This document shows positions 54,623-63,837 of a stretch of DNA of 64,000 bases, in pieces; position 1 is the first letter of the stretch; each line of letters starts with the position of its first letter. This stretch comes from Variovorax sp. CF079 (lineage in GTDB: Bacteria > Pseudomonadota > Gammaproteobacteria > Burkholderiales > Burkholderiaceae_C). The position numbers and the translations under genes were made by a program. Below the pieces are notes generated by a model that did no database searches, was not told the origin of the DNA, and was given only the letters and a program-made list of their open reading frames with translations. The DNA lies in NCBI RefSeq assembly GCF_900101545.1, contig NZ_FMZU01000023.1, positions 62,001 through 126,000 of the forward strand, written 5' to 3'.

Positions 54623-55900
54623 TCAGCTGACCAGGTCCAACCATCGGTAGTACGCGCCCACGAATGGCAGGAACCAGGGTGGCCCGAGATGGCCGGGAAT
54701 GGGAGGCCACTGCAGTCTGCGCAGTGGATTGGCCTCCGGCTCGCCGTTGATGGCCCGAGCCATGTTCTGCCCCATGTACACCGACATCTGGGTTCCGCTG
54801 CCGCTGTAGCCCATTGCGTAGTGCAGCCCCTTCACCTCACCTGCCCGCGGCAGGCGGTCGGCGGTCATGTCGACGACGCCGCCCCAGCAATAGTCGATGC
54901 GCGTGTCGCGCAACTGGGGAAACAGGACTTTCATGTTGCGTTCGAGCACGGCACCGCTCTTGGCGTCGGATGCCGGGCTTGACAGCGCGAAGCGGGCCCG
55001 ACCGCCGAAGACCAGCCGGTTGTCGGGCGTCAGCCGGAAATAGTGGCCGACATTCTTCGTTGTCGTCGCATTCCGGCCGCCCGGCATGATTGACGCCACC
55101 AGCGTTTCGGACAGCGGCTCGGTTGTCACGACGAAGCTGCCGACCGGAACGATGCGGCGGCGGAAATAGCCGAATGGCCCGTGTCGCGACGGACCCGTCG
55201 CCACGAGCACTTGGTCAGCCTCAACGGTGTCGTGAGCGGTCTGCACCCGGAATGCATTGCCCGACAGGCGTGCCAGTCCGATGACCGCGGTGTTCTGGAA
55301 GATGCGCGCGCCGCTGCGCTGCGCCGCTGCGGCGAGTCCCGCGCCGAAACGGCCCATGTGCATCTGGGCACTCTTGTGCATCACCAGCCCGCCGTAGAAG
55401 AGCTCTGACCCGACCTCGCTCGCGATCACTTCCGGGCCCACCAGCGACGTATCCGGGTCGACATGGCGCTGCAGCAGGGCGTATGCCTTCTCCAGCTTGG
55501 CAAAATGGTGCGGCTTGGCTGCGAGCTTGATCTTGCCGTTGCGCCGGAAGTCGCATTCGATCCCTTCGTCCCGCACCAACCGCTCGACGCAGTCCACTGC
55601 GCTGTCGTAGGCATGGTAGAGCGCGCGCGCCTGCTCCAGCCCAAGTTGCCGCGCCACGACGCTGAAGTCATGGGGCAGTCCGTTGTTGCAGTGGCCGCCG
55701 TTGCGCCCTGACGCCTCACCCGCCACGCGCCCGGCCTCGAGGACGACCACCGTCGCTCCCTTGCGTGCCAAGGCCAGCGCTGCCGACAGTCCGGTGAAGC
55801 CACCGCCGATGATCGCAACATCGGCCCGGGCATCGAGGCCGCGCGGGTCGAGCCCTTCGAATTGCGCTGCCGTGTCGGTCCAGTAGGACGCCAGCTTCAT
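54623..55900 (-). CDS. FAD-dependent amine oxidoreductase (DAO family, PuuB/OrdL-like)
   Basis: 425 residues. The FAD-binding fingerprint is AIIGGGFTGLSAALAL (G32-G37), followed by VVVLEAGRVAGEASGRNGG, which is typical of gamma-glutamylputrescine oxidoreductase-like DAO proteins, and the C-terminal GYSGSGTQMSVYMG near the flavin. It probably oxidises a secondary or primary amine brought in by the ABC transporter of the same operon. Its ATG overlaps the TGA of the second permease gene. It is the last gene of the operon. Confidence 0.92.
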   Translation of the reverse strand: MKLASYWTDTAAQFEGLDPRGLDARADVAIIGGGFTGLSAALALARKGATVVVLEAGRVAGEASGRNGGHCNNGLPHDFSVVARQLGLEQARALYHAYDSAVDCVERLVRDEGIECDFRRNGKIKLAAKPHHFAKLEKAYALLQRHVDPDTSLVGPEVIASEVGSELFYGGLVMHKSAQMHMGRFGAGLAAAAQRSGARIFQNTAVIGLARLSGNAFRVQTAHDTVEADQVLVATGPSRHGPFGYFRRRIVPVGSFVVTTEPLSETLVASIMPGGRNATTTKNVGHYFRLTPDNRLVFGGRARFALSSPASDAKSGAVLERNMKVLFPQLRDTRIDYCWGGVVDMTADRLPRAGEVKGLHYAMGYSGSGTQMSVYMGQNMARAINGEPEANPLRRLQWPPIPGHLGPPWFLPFVGAYYRWLDLVS

Positions 55901-56706
55901 CACGCGGCGTGCGTCCGCCGTGCGGAGCGCTGCTGCGAGGCGTAGGCAAGCGCTGCCAGCAGCACGGTCATCGACACCAAGATCGAACTCACCGCCGCAA
56001 TAGTGGGATCGACCTGCTCGCGGATCGACAGGAACATCTCACGTGTCAGGGTCGTGGTTTCTCCGCGCGCGATGAACAGCGCAACGACGACTTCATCCAG
56101 CGATGACAGGAAACTGAAGACTGCAGCCACGAACACGCTGGTACGGATCTGCGGCAGGGTGACCGTGATGAAGGCTTTCGCCCGGTTGACGCCCAAGCTG
56201 CGCGCCGCCATTTCCTGGTTCATGTCGAAAGAGCGCAGGCCGGCACCGGCGGTGAGCAGCACATAGGGGATCGCCAACAGGACGTGGGCGAGGACCAGCG
56301 CCCCCATGCTTCCCACCAGCCCCATCTTGCTGAAAACGGCGAACACGCCGACGCCGATGATGATGATCGGGACGATCATCGGCGTCATCAGCAGAACATA
56401 GGCGTAGCGCGCCCGGGCCATCCCGCAGGTCAAGAGGCCATAGCTCGCCGCGGTTCCGATCGGCACCGCGATCAGCATCGTCAGCGTCGCGATTTGGAAG
56501 GAGGTGGAAGCGGCGGCCAGCCACTGGCGCGACCCCAGGAACGCCCGGTACCAGCGCACCGACCAGCCCGGCGGCGGAAAGCGCAACGAAGCGCTGTCTC
56601 CGAAGGAGACCGGAAGGATGATCAGCACCGGGATCGTGAGGAACAACAGGATCAGGGCGACCGCCGATGCGATCACGATGCGGTGCGAACGTTCGAGCAG
56701 GATCAT
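55900..56706 (-). CDS. ABC transporter permease (PotC-like, polyamine/opine class)
   Basis: 268 residues with six membrane helices and the EAA loop EMAARSLGVNRAKAFITVTLPQI (about 185-207), which contacts the ATPase. It pairs with the PotB-like permease encoded six bases upstream in the operon. The overall similarity is to the CUT2-like spermidine/putrescine and opine transporter permeases. Confidence 0.94.
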   Translation of the reverse strand: MILLERSHRIVIASAVALILLFLTIPVLIILPVSFGDSASLRFPPPGWSVRWYRAFLGSRQWLAAASTSFQIATLTMLIAVPIGTAASYGLLTCGMARARYAYVLLMTPMIVPIIIIGVGVFAVFSKMGLVGSMGALVLAHVLLAIPYVLLTAGAGLRSFDMNQEMAARSLGVNRAKAFITVTLPQIRTSVFVAAVFSFLSSLDEVVVALFIARGETTTLTREMFLSIREQVDPTIAAVSSILVSMTVLLAALAYASQQRSARRTHAA

Positions 56707-56712
56707 TGTGTC

Positions 56713-57624
56713 TCACCGATCCGCCAGGATCTTGCCCAGAGGCACGACCCGGTCGCCCAGCCACAGGATCAGCAGCGTGGCGGCGAGAAGGACGAAAGCC
56801 ACCGCGCTGGCCGAACCGAACTGGAAGTACAGATCGATATTGCGCTGGACCAGCATCGAGACCATGACGGTTCGCCCGCCGCCGAGCAGTTCCGGCGTGA
56901 TGTAGAAGCCAAGCGACAGCACGAACACGAACACGCTGCCAGCCACCAGCCCGGGAAGCGACAGCGGAAGGATCACCGTGCGGAACACGCGGCCCGGACG
57001 CGCGCCCAGGCTGGCGGCGGCGCGTCCGAAGTCGGGCGGGATCTGCGTCAGGCTGCTGTACAGCGTCAGGACGACGAAGGGAAGCATGATGTGGACCATG
57101 CCGATGATGGATCCGGTCAGGTTGTGCACCAGCGCAATCGGGGACTCCACCACGCCAGCCCACGTGAGGAACTGGTTGACCAGCCCCGTGCGCTGCAGTA
57201 GCACCAGCCAGGCGTAGGTTCGCACCAGAACGCTGGTCCAGAACGGGATCAGAACCAGCACCATGATGATGGTGGCCGTGCGCGGCTTGCTGACCGCCGC
57301 CAGGAATGCAACCGGGTATCCCAGCACCACGCAGATCGCGGTGACGGCGAGGCTTGCGACGAAGGTCCGCTGGAAGGTTGCGAGCGTCCCTTCTTCCGTG
57401 AAGATCCGCACGTAGTTCATCAGGGTCAGCGCACCGGCCTGGTCGGTGATCGACTGCCAGAACAGCCAGGCCAGCGGGATGACCATCAGCGCGACCACGA
57501 ACGCCGCGGCCGGCAGCACCAGGGCGAACAACCCCCACTGCTCGCGCCGGCCGGCGTGCGCCAGGTCCGCCGCGTTGTCGGAGCGGCAGAGGGCCGGGGG
57601 AAAGGTGTCGATGGCCGGGCTCAT
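56713..57624 (-). CDS. ABC transporter permease (PotB-like)
   Basis: 303 residues, six membrane helices plus an N-terminal extension of about 30 residues, and the EAA loop DFGRAAASLGARPGRVFRTVILPLSLPG. The start was set at MSPAID because its ATG overlaps the ATPase stop codon (ATGA). It forms the transmembrane channel with the PotC-like protein. Confidence 0.94.
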   Translation of the reverse strand: MSPAIDTFPPALCRSDNAADLAHAGRREQWGLFALVLPAAAFVVALMVIPLAWLFWQSITDQAGALTLMNYVRIFTEEGTLATFQRTFVASLAVTAICVVLGYPVAFLAAVSKPRTATIIMVLVLIPFWTSVLVRTYAWLVLLQRTGLVNQFLTWAGVVESPIALVHNLTGSIIGMVHIMLPFVVLTLYSSLTQIPPDFGRAAASLGARPGRVFRTVILPLSLPGLVAGSVFVFVLSLGFYITPELLGGGRTVMVSMLVQRNIDLYFQFGSASAVAFVLLAATLLILWLGDRVVPLGKILADR

Positions 57625-58736
57625 GCGGCAAGGGCCTGCGGGCCGGGAAGCGCGGCGCGGCGAACGAGGATGGTGTCCTGGACATGGAGCGCCACCGTCA
57701 CCCGCGCCCCGACCCGCGGCAGCGAACTCATGTTGCGGTGGTGGCAATGCTGGCGCAGCCCGACCGCCGTTCCGTCGTCGAGAAGCACCGAGATTTTCAC
57801 GCTCTCGCCCTGGTAGATGACGTCATCGACCGATCCGTCGAAGCGGTTCCAGTCCTCTCCCGCGACGGAGGCATCGAGGATCAGCTTCTCCGCATGCACC
57901 GCCAGGGCGACGGGGCCGTCCTGCGGAACAGGCCGCCCCGTGCGCAGCCGCGACATGCCGAGCGACACCGACCCGTCCTCCGAGCGCCGCAACGGCACCA
58001 GCGTCGATTCGCCGACGAAGCTCGCCACGAAATCGTTTTGGGGAAAGTTGTACAGCTCCGTGGGCGTGCCCAACTGCTCGATCCTTCCGCTTCGCATCAC
58101 CGCGATGCGGTCGCTCATCGTCAGCGCCTCACGCTGGTCATGCGTCACGTAGATCATGGTCGCGCCAAGCTTGGCATGCAGCTGCCGCAGTTCGATCTGC
58201 ATGGTTTCGCGCAGCTGCTTGTCGAGGGCCGAGAGCGGCTCGTCCAGCAGGATCAGCGTGGGATCGAAGACCAGGGCTCGCGCCAGTGCCACGCGCTGCT
58301 TCTGCCCGCCGGACAGCTGGCCGATCTTGCGGCCTTGGTAACCTGCAAGTTCGACCAGGGAGAGCGCATCGGCCACCCGCCGGGCGATCTCGGCAGACCC
58401 TGTGTTGCGGGCGCGCAAGGGATACGCGATGTTGGCCTCCACGGTCATGTGGGGGAACAACGCGTAGTTCTGGAACACCATGCCGATGTTGCGCAGGTGC
58501 GGCTGCAGCAGCGTGACGTCGGTCGACCCGAAGAACACCTGGCCGGACGTCGGCCTGTCGAAGCCGCCCAGGATGTTGAGCAGCGTCGTCTTGCCGGAAC
58601 CGGAGGGACCGAGCAGCGAGACGAACTCGCCCTCCCGCACGTCCAGCGACACGCCGTCCAGCGCCTTCGTCGGACCGTACTCCTTGGTCAGGGATCGGAT
58701 CGATACGGTTTCGAAGCCTGCGCCTGGACGAGTCAT
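57621..58736 (-). CDS. ABC transporter ATPase (PotA-like)
   Basis: 371 residues. Walker A GPSGSGKT (43-50), Q-loop VFQNYALFPHM, signature LSGGQKQR, Walker B LILLDEPLSALD and H-loop VTHDQ are all present. The C-terminal TOBE region (from about 240) suggests regulation typical of polyamine, iron or opine importers. It starts seven bases after the binding-protein gene. Confidence 0.96.
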   Translation of the reverse strand: MTRPGAGFETVSIRSLTKEYGPTKALDGVSLDVREGEFVSLLGPSGSGKTTLLNILGGFDRPTSGQVFFGSTDVTLLQPHLRNIGMVFQNYALFPHMTVEANIAYPLRARNTGSAEIARRVADALSLVELAGYQGRKIGQLSGGQKQRVALARALVFDPTLILLDEPLSALDKQLRETMQIELRQLHAKLGATMIYVTHDQREALTMSDRIAVMRSGRIEQLGTPTELYNFPQNDFVASFVGESTLVPLRRSEDGSVSLGMSRLRTGRPVPQDGPVALAVHAEKLILDASVAGEDWNRFDGSVDDVIYQGESVKISVLLDDGTAVGLRQHCHHRNMSSLPRVGARVTVALHVQDTILVRRAALPGPQALAA

Positions 58737-58743
58737 GGCCGGC

Positions 58744-59781
58744 TCACTTCTGCACGAAAGCCAGCCACCGGCCTTCGGCGGCTTGGCCCTGGGCGGAACT
58801 CCACCACTGCGTGTTCAGCAGGGTCTGCTTGCGGATGTTGTCCGGCGAGGTCGCGAGCTGGGCCGAGCGCTTCGGATCCATGTAGTTCACCAGCTTGCTG
58901 TTGAGGGGACCAGTCTTGTAGATACTTGCCAGCTCGGACTGCGCCTTGGGATCGAGCAGCGCGTTGATCGCCCGCATCGCGCTGTCCCTGTTCTTCGCGC
59001 CCTTCAGCACCGCGAGGCAGGTGTTCTCCAGGATGCCGCCGTCGTAGCTGAAACTCACGTCCGCGCCATCGGACTTGGCGGCGTCGGCACGGCCGTCCCA
59101 CAGCGCGATCATGTCGACCTCGCCGTCCAGCAGGAGCTGATGAGATTGCGCGCCGGAGGTCCACCACACGGCGATGTTGGGCTTGATCTCCTCGAGCTTC
59201 TTGTAGGCGCGCTCGACATCCAGCGGATACAACTTGTCCGAGGGCACGCCGTCCGCCAGCAACGCGATTTCCAGCGTCGGCCTGGCGTAATTTCGCAAGG
59301 CACGCTTGCCGGGGAATTTCTTGACGTCCCAGAAATCCGCCCAGCTCTTGGGACCGCCATTCGGAAACTTCTTGTTGTTGTAGGCGATCAGGGTGGAGTA
59401 GCCATAGAAGCCGACGAAATACGGGCTGTTGAAGCGCGCGTCGACGTCCTTCGCGTTCGGAATCTGGCTGTAGTCGATCTTCTCCCACATCCCGTCATCG
59501 ACGCCTCGCAGGCAGTAACCGGCGCCGATGTCGACGACGTCCCATTGCGGATTGTTCATGCCGACGCTGGCCTTGACGACCGGATAGCGGTCGGCGTTCG
59601 CTTCGACCGTGATGCGCACCTTGGCCTTGTCCTCCGCCGCGGAGATGATCGTCTTCTTCTGCGCGTCGAGCAGCTTTCCACCGTCGGTGGCGTAAACGAC
59701 GGTCTGCGCCAACGCAGCAGCGCCGTGCAGCAGCAGCAAGCAGGCGCCGGCGGCGGCAACTGATTTCGTGAAACGGGACAT
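58744..59781 (-). CDS. ABC transporter periplasmic binding protein (PotD-like)
   Basis: 345 residues. The start at MSRFTKS was chosen because an AGGAG lies nine bases before it and a clear signal peptide (residues 1-25, cleavage after ALA) follows; a longer frame lacks this. The mature part has the type II binding-protein fold with WDVVDIGAGYC and FNSPYFVGFYGYSTLIAYN. It probably binds a cationic amine, opine or amino-acid derivative. A palindromic site lies 65 bases upstream. Confidence 0.93.
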   Translation of the reverse strand: MSRFTKSVAAAGACLLLLHGAAALAQTVVYATDGGKLLDAQKKTIISAAEDKAKVRITVEANADRYPVVKASVGMNNPQWDVVDIGAGYCLRGVDDGMWEKIDYSQIPNAKDVDARFNSPYFVGFYGYSTLIAYNNKKFPNGGPKSWADFWDVKKFPGKRALRNYARPTLEIALLADGVPSDKLYPLDVERAYKKLEEIKPNIAVWWTSGAQSHQLLLDGEVDMIALWDGRADAAKSDGADVSFSYDGGILENTCLAVLKGAKNRDSAMRAINALLDPKAQSELASIYKTGPLNSKLVNYMDPKRSAQLATSPDNIRKQTLLNTQWWSSAQGQAAEGRWLAFVQK

Positions 59782-59845
59782 GGACAAGGACTCCTGAAGT
59801 ACGACTCGGTGGGACACTGCGGGTCTGCACACAGGCCTCTCCGCG

Positions 59846-59862
59846 CGGATGACGGTCATCCG
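59846..59862. promoter_or_regulatory. Perfect 17-base palindrome upstream of the transporter operon
   Basis: CGGATGAC and GTCATCCG are exact inverted copies around one central base. It lies 65 bases upstream of the binding-protein start and 76 bases after the LysR stop, so it is a likely operator for a local regulator. Confidence 0.5.
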
Positions 59863-59937
59863 TCCAGGCAACCATAAGGGCTGTGATCGGTCCGGGTATT
59901 GGACGAAATTGCCGAGGTTGCGCCGCGGCAGGCCAGG

Positions 59938-60831
59938 TCAAGTCCGTCTTGACAACGCCGCGACGGCGGCGCGCAGGTCTCGCGCGTACTCGCGCCCGAA
60001 TCGTGTCTGCGGCCGCAGCGCACTGCGTGACAGCACGATTTCCAGGAGCACTTCCGGTTGGAAAGGTCGAACCACGAGGTCGCCGAAGTCGCGCCAGGGA
60101 ACCAGTCCGTCCACCAATGCAATCCCGAGGCCATGCTGGACCAGCGGGAGGGCGGCGATCGACAGGGACACTTCGATCTGCACCTGTGGCTGCACGCCCG
60201 CCTCCTGGAATGCCTGGTCCAGCAACCTGCCCGCAGGCGTTTGCGCGCTGTAGCTGATCAAGGGGTGCCCGACCAGGTCCGCGGGGGTCACGATGCTGAG
60301 TCCCGCCAGCGGCGAGTCGGGTCGCATCAGCGCCACGATGCCCGCCTTGCCCAGGGACTCGCACCGTAGCTGCGCCTCGGCCGACCAGCGCATGGTCACG
60401 CCGAGATCGATGTCGCCAAGCATGATGTGTTCGTCGATCGCCTCCGCAGACAGTGTCTGCAGCACGACGCGCAGCCCGGGATTGCGCTGGCGGAAGCGCT
60501 CCGTGGCAGAAGGGAGCAAGGCGAAGGTCGGCGGCGCGCTCGCGCCGACCCGCAGCAACCCCAGCTGCTTGTCGCGGATGCGGTCCGACAAGCCCCTGAG
60601 GACCTCGATCTCGCGAAAGATCCTATCGGCGTCGCGGTAGAGCAGCTGGGCCTCCGCGGTCGGCACCAGCCGGCCACCGAGGCGCTCGAACAGGGTGTAT
60701 CCGATCTGGGTTTCGAAGTGCCGCAGCAGCTTGCTCACCGCCGGCTGGGACACATGCAGCGCTTCGGCGGCGGCGGTCAGGGACCGGTTGCGCATGACGG
60801 CGCGGAACACTTCGAGCTGACGGGCGTTCAT
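59938..60831 (-). CDS. LysR-family transcriptional regulator
   Basis: 297 residues: winged helix-turn-helix (about 2-60: QLEVFRAVMRNRSLTAAAEALHVSQPAVSKLLRHFE) and a co-inducer domain (about 90-290). The start MNARQLEVF was chosen as the normal LysR beginning; the upstream extension is not protein-like. It is divergent from the dehydrogenase genes and precedes the transporter genes in the same direction, so it probably controls both, with the target substrate as inducer. The overlapping inverted repeats between it and the dehydrogenase are the likely sites. Confidence 0.94.
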   Translation of the reverse strand: MNARQLEVFRAVMRNRSLTAAAEALHVSQPAVSKLLRHFETQIGYTLFERLGGRLVPTAEAQLLYRDADRIFREIEVLRGLSDRIRDKQLGLLRVGASAPPTFALLPSATERFRQRNPGLRVVLQTLSAEAIDEHIMLGDIDLGVTMRWSAEAQLRCESLGKAGIVALMRPDSPLAGLSIVTPADLVGHPLISYSAQTPAGRLLDQAFQEAGVQPQVQIEVSLSIAALPLVQHGLGIALVDGLVPWRDFGDLVVRPFQPEVLLEIVLSRSALRPQTRFGREYARDLRAAVAALSRRT

Positions 60832-60843
60832 GCACAAGCATAA

Positions 60844-60866
60844 CCAAAGGTTTGGTATTTCCAAAC
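60844..60866. promoter_or_regulatory. Candidate LysR operator, two overlapping palindromes
   Basis: Two inverted repeats share bases: CCAAA-GG-TTTGG (60844-60855) and GTTTGG-TATTT-CCAAAC (60850-60866). Both are perfect in their arms. They lie 13 bases upstream of the LysR start and about 85 bases before the dehydrogenase start, as expected for divergent autoregulation. Confidence 0.6.
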
Positions 60867-60949
60867 ACTTGATATTGGCGCAGCCCGACCGTCCTCCCCA
60901 GAATTGCCGGCATGAATCCACTCATGCACCGCTGCGGCGGAATCAGCAA

Positions 60950-61261
60950 ATGACAACCGGCCGCTTCATCCGCTTGGCCGAAACGGCGCGCGCGCCGGTG
61001 CGGCTCGAGGCCGACGGAAGACCGCTCGTCGCGCTCGAGGGTGACACCTTGCTGGTCGCACTGCTGGGCAACGTTGGTCACCTGCGGCACTCCGAATTCG
61101 GCGACGGCGTGCGCTCCGGCTTCTGCCTGATGGGGGCCTGCCAGGACTGCTGGGTCTTGACCGAAGACGGTGGACGGCTGCGCGCCTGTACCACCGTGGT
61201 GCGCGAAGGTCTGCGCATCACCACCGAACCGCTGGAGGCGACATGGCCCAACCACGCGTGA
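60950..61261 (+). CDS. 2Fe-2S subunit of a heterotrimeric FAD dehydrogenase (HcnA/LhpF/opine-oxidase type)
   Basis: 103 residues. The cysteine pattern C59-x4-C64-x2-C67-x12-C80 (GFCLMGACQDCWV, RACTT) binds one plant-type [2Fe-2S] cluster. Such a small subunit passes electrons from the two FAD subunits encoded next. The start ATG at 60950 gives a normal family length; the earlier in-frame ATG lies inside the LysR operator region. Its end overlaps the next gene by 19 bases. The family covers hydrogen cyanide synthase, opine oxidase and D-hydroxyproline dehydrogenase subunits. Confidence 0.9.
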   Translation: MTTGRFIRLAETARAPVRLEADGRPLVALEGDTLLVALLGNVGHLRHSEFGDGVRSGFCLMGACQDCWVLTEDGGRLRACTTVVREGLRITTEPLEATWPNHA

Positions 61262-62634
61262 TCGTCGTGGGCACCGGCCCGGCTGGCGTGCGCTGCGCAC
61301 AGACGCTGGTGGCGGCAGGCCTGTCGCCGACCGTCGTCGACGAAGGCCGGCGTGACGGCGGCCAGATCTACCGGCGCCAGCCCGAAGGCTTTACCCGGCC
61401 CTATGCCAAGCTCTATGGCAGCGAGGCCACCAAGGCGCGAGACCTGCACCACAGTTTCGAGGCCATCCGCTCCAAGGTGGATTACCGTCCCGAAACGCTG
61501 GCCTGGCACGTGACGGCCAACACGCTGCACGTGGTGCACGATGGCACCCGAACGGCCGCGCTGCCATTCGATGCGCTGGTCGTCTGCAGCGGCGCCACCG
61601 ACCGGCTGATGCCGGTCGAGGGCTGGAACCTTGCCGGCTGCTACAGCCTGGGCGCGTCGCAGATCGCGTTGAAATCGCAGGCCTGCGCGATCGGACGGCA
61701 AATCGTCTTCATGGGGACGGGACCGCTGCTGTACCTGGTCGCGTCCCAGTATGTCCAGGCCGGTGCCGCGGTGCTTGCCGTGCTCGACACCTCGCGGTTT
61801 TCACAGCGGGTTCGTGCCTTGCCTGCACTTGCTGCCCGGCCAGGCTTGCTGCTCAGGGGCGTGGCGCTGGAGCGCGTCCTGCGCAAGGCCGGTGTCGCGG
61901 TGCACAGCGGCATCACGCCCTTGTGCATCACCGGTGCGGCGGCAGCCGGTGTCCAGGGTGTCACGGTGCTGGATGCAAACGGCAGCGAACGGCATTTCGA
62001 TTGCGACGCCGTGGCGTTGGGCTACCACCTGCGCGCAGAAAGCCAGCTTGCCGACTTGGCGCGCTGCGAATTCAGGTTCGACACCGAGTCGCGCCAATGG
62101 CTGCCGAAGATCGACAGGGACGGACGCAGCACGACCTTCGGGGTCTACCTGGCCGGCGATGGTGCCCGCATTCTGGGCGCCGACGGTGCCGAAGCCAGCG
62201 GCCGCCTGGCGGCGCTGGCAGTGCTGTCCGATTTGGGCCAACACGTCTCCCCGGACCCGATGCCTGCACTGCGACGGACGCTGGTGAAGATGGATCGTTT
62301 TCGGCGCGGGCTGGTCAAGGCGTTTCCGTGGCCCCACGCGCACGCGGCGGCCCTGCCGGATTCGGCGGTCGTCTGCCGCTGTGAAACGATCACGGCCGGT
62401 GAACTGCGCCGCGTGGTCAACGAGATGGGCGGAAGTGAAATGAATCGGGCCAAGGCCTTCAGCCGGGTCGGCATGGGCCGCTGCCAGGGCCGCTTTTGCG
62501 GCCACGCGGCGGCCGAGGTCGTGGCGCACGCCGCCGGTGTGCCGATCGAAATGGTCGGCCGACTGCGCGGACAGGGACCTGTGAAACCGCTGCCGATGGC
62601 GGCACTCGAGAATCGCGGGGCCGTCAATGTCTGA
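61243..62634 (+). CDS. FAD/BFD-type subunit (HcnB/OoxA-like)
   Basis: 463 residues. It has the FAD fingerprint VIVVGTGPAGVRCA near the start, an NAD(P)-like second Rossmann domain, and a C-terminal bacterioferredoxin-associated-type [2Fe-2S] segment with C378, C380, C414 and C419 (VVCRCETI, GRCQGRFCGH). It resembles the alpha subunit of opine oxidases and HcnB. It is co-translated with both neighbours (overlaps of 19 and 8 bases). Confidence 0.92.
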   Translation: MAQPRVIVVGTGPAGVRCAQTLVAAGLSPTVVDEGRRDGGQIYRRQPEGFTRPYAKLYGSEATKARDLHHSFEAIRSKVDYRPETLAWHVTANTLHVVHDGTRTAALPFDALVVCSGATDRLMPVEGWNLAGCYSLGASQIALKSQACAIGRQIVFMGTGPLLYLVASQYVQAGAAVLAVLDTSRFSQRVRALPALAARPGLLLRGVALERVLRKAGVAVHSGITPLCITGAAAAGVQGVTVLDANGSERHFDCDAVALGYHLRAESQLADLARCEFRFDTESRQWLPKIDRDGRSTTFGVYLAGDGARILGADGAEASGRLAALAVLSDLGQHVSPDPMPALRRTLVKMDRFRRGLVKAFPWPHAHAAALPDSAVVCRCETITAGELRRVVNEMGGSEMNRAKAFSRVGMGRCQGRFCGHAAAEVVAHAAGVPIEMVGRLRGQGPVKPLPMAALENRGAVNV

Positions 62635-63808
62635 AGTTCTGAAGGCCGATGTCATCGTCGTCGGCGGCGGCCTCATGGGCGCTGCCAGCGCATTCTTCCT
62701 GCGCAAGCGCGGCCGCTCGGTGATCCTGCTGGAACGCGGTCTGGTCGGCCAGCAGGCCAGCGGCGTCAATTTCGGGAACGTGCGCCGGCAGGGCCGCTAC
62801 CTGCCGCAACTGCCGCTGGCCCATCGCTCGCGGGCGATCTGGGGCCAGATGAAGGAACTGCTGGGCGACGACGCCGAGTTCCTCGTCACTGGCCATGTGC
62901 GCGGCGTCTATGACGAGGCGCAGGCGGCGGTGGTGGAGAAATACGCCAAGGACGCGCGCGGCTGGGGCCTGGACCTCGAGCTGATCGGGGGCAGTGCGTT
63001 CCGCCGCCGCTTCCCGTTCTTCGGCACCGAGGTCATCTGCGGCTCCTATTCGCCGAACGACGGCCATGCCAACCCTCGGCTGGCAGCACCCGCGTTCGGC
63101 CGTGCCGCGGCACGCGCAGGCGCCCAGGTGATCGAGAACTGCGAGGTGCTGGCGATCGACAAGGACGGCGAGGACTTCCGGGTGCAGGCGGCCGACGGCC
63201 GCTGCTTCCGCGCGCCGGCCGCACTGATCTGCGCCGGCGCGTGGGGTGACAAGTTGTCCGCCGCGTTCGGCGAGCCGGTCCCGCTGACGCCGCACGGACC
63301 CAGCATGGGTGTCACCGAGCCTTTGCCCTACGGCATCGTCCCGGTCGTCGGCGTCTCCACCAAGGTGGCGCACGAGGTCGTCTACTTCCGCCAGGTCAAG
63401 CGCGGAAACATCGTATTCGGCGGCGGGTTGCGGGGACCGGCATACCCGGAGCTCCGACGCGCCTATGTGCTGCCGGAGAACGTCCTGCGCCAGCTGCGCG
63501 AGCTCCGGCGCCTGGCGCCGGTGCTGGGCAAGCTGCAGGTTCTGCGCACCTGGAGCGGCATCGAGGGGTACATGCGCGACGAGCTGCCGGTCATGGGCCC
63601 CAGCGGCCGGGTCAGCGGCCTGTTCTACGCCTTCGGTTTCTGCGGCCATGGCTTCCAGCTCGGCCCCGGGGTCGGCGACGTGATGGCCGAGCTCATCGAT
63701 ACCGGCGCCACCATGACGCCGATCGAACCATTCCACATCCAGCGGTTCGCGGCCTCCCCCGCTACCGCCCCATCCACCCGCCGGGCTGCTGCGTCCGCAA
63801 CCGCCTGA
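62627..63808 (+). CDS. FAD-dependent amino-acid-type oxidoreductase subunit (HcnC/OoxB/LhpB-like)
   Basis: 393 residues of the DAO family. The FAD motif is DVIVVGGGLMGAASAFFL (G13-G18), followed by VILLERGLVGQQASG, and the C-terminal YAFGFCGHGFQLGPGVG near the flavin. This is probably the subunit that oxidises the substrate amine (an opine, D-amino acid or hydroxyproline isomer). It completes the three-subunit dehydrogenase. The transporter on the other side of the LysR gene probably supplies the substrate. Confidence 0.92.
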   Translation: MSEVLKADVIVVGGGLMGAASAFFLRKRGRSVILLERGLVGQQASGVNFGNVRRQGRYLPQLPLAHRSRAIWGQMKELLGDDAEFLVTGHVRGVYDEAQAAVVEKYAKDARGWGLDLELIGGSAFRRRFPFFGTEVICGSYSPNDGHANPRLAAPAFGRAAARAGAQVIENCEVLAIDKDGEDFRVQAADGRCFRAPAALICAGAWGDKLSAAFGEPVPLTPHGPSMGVTEPLPYGIVPVVGVSTKVAHEVVYFRQVKRGNIVFGGGLRGPAYPELRRAYVLPENVLRQLRELRRLAPVLGKLQVLRTWSGIEGYMRDELPVMGPSGRVSGLFYAFGFCGHGFQLGPGVGDVMAELIDTGATMTPIEPFHIQRFAASPATAPSTRRAAASATA

Positions 63809-63837
63809 TCCTTACCGACAGTTCCTGGAGACCTCCC

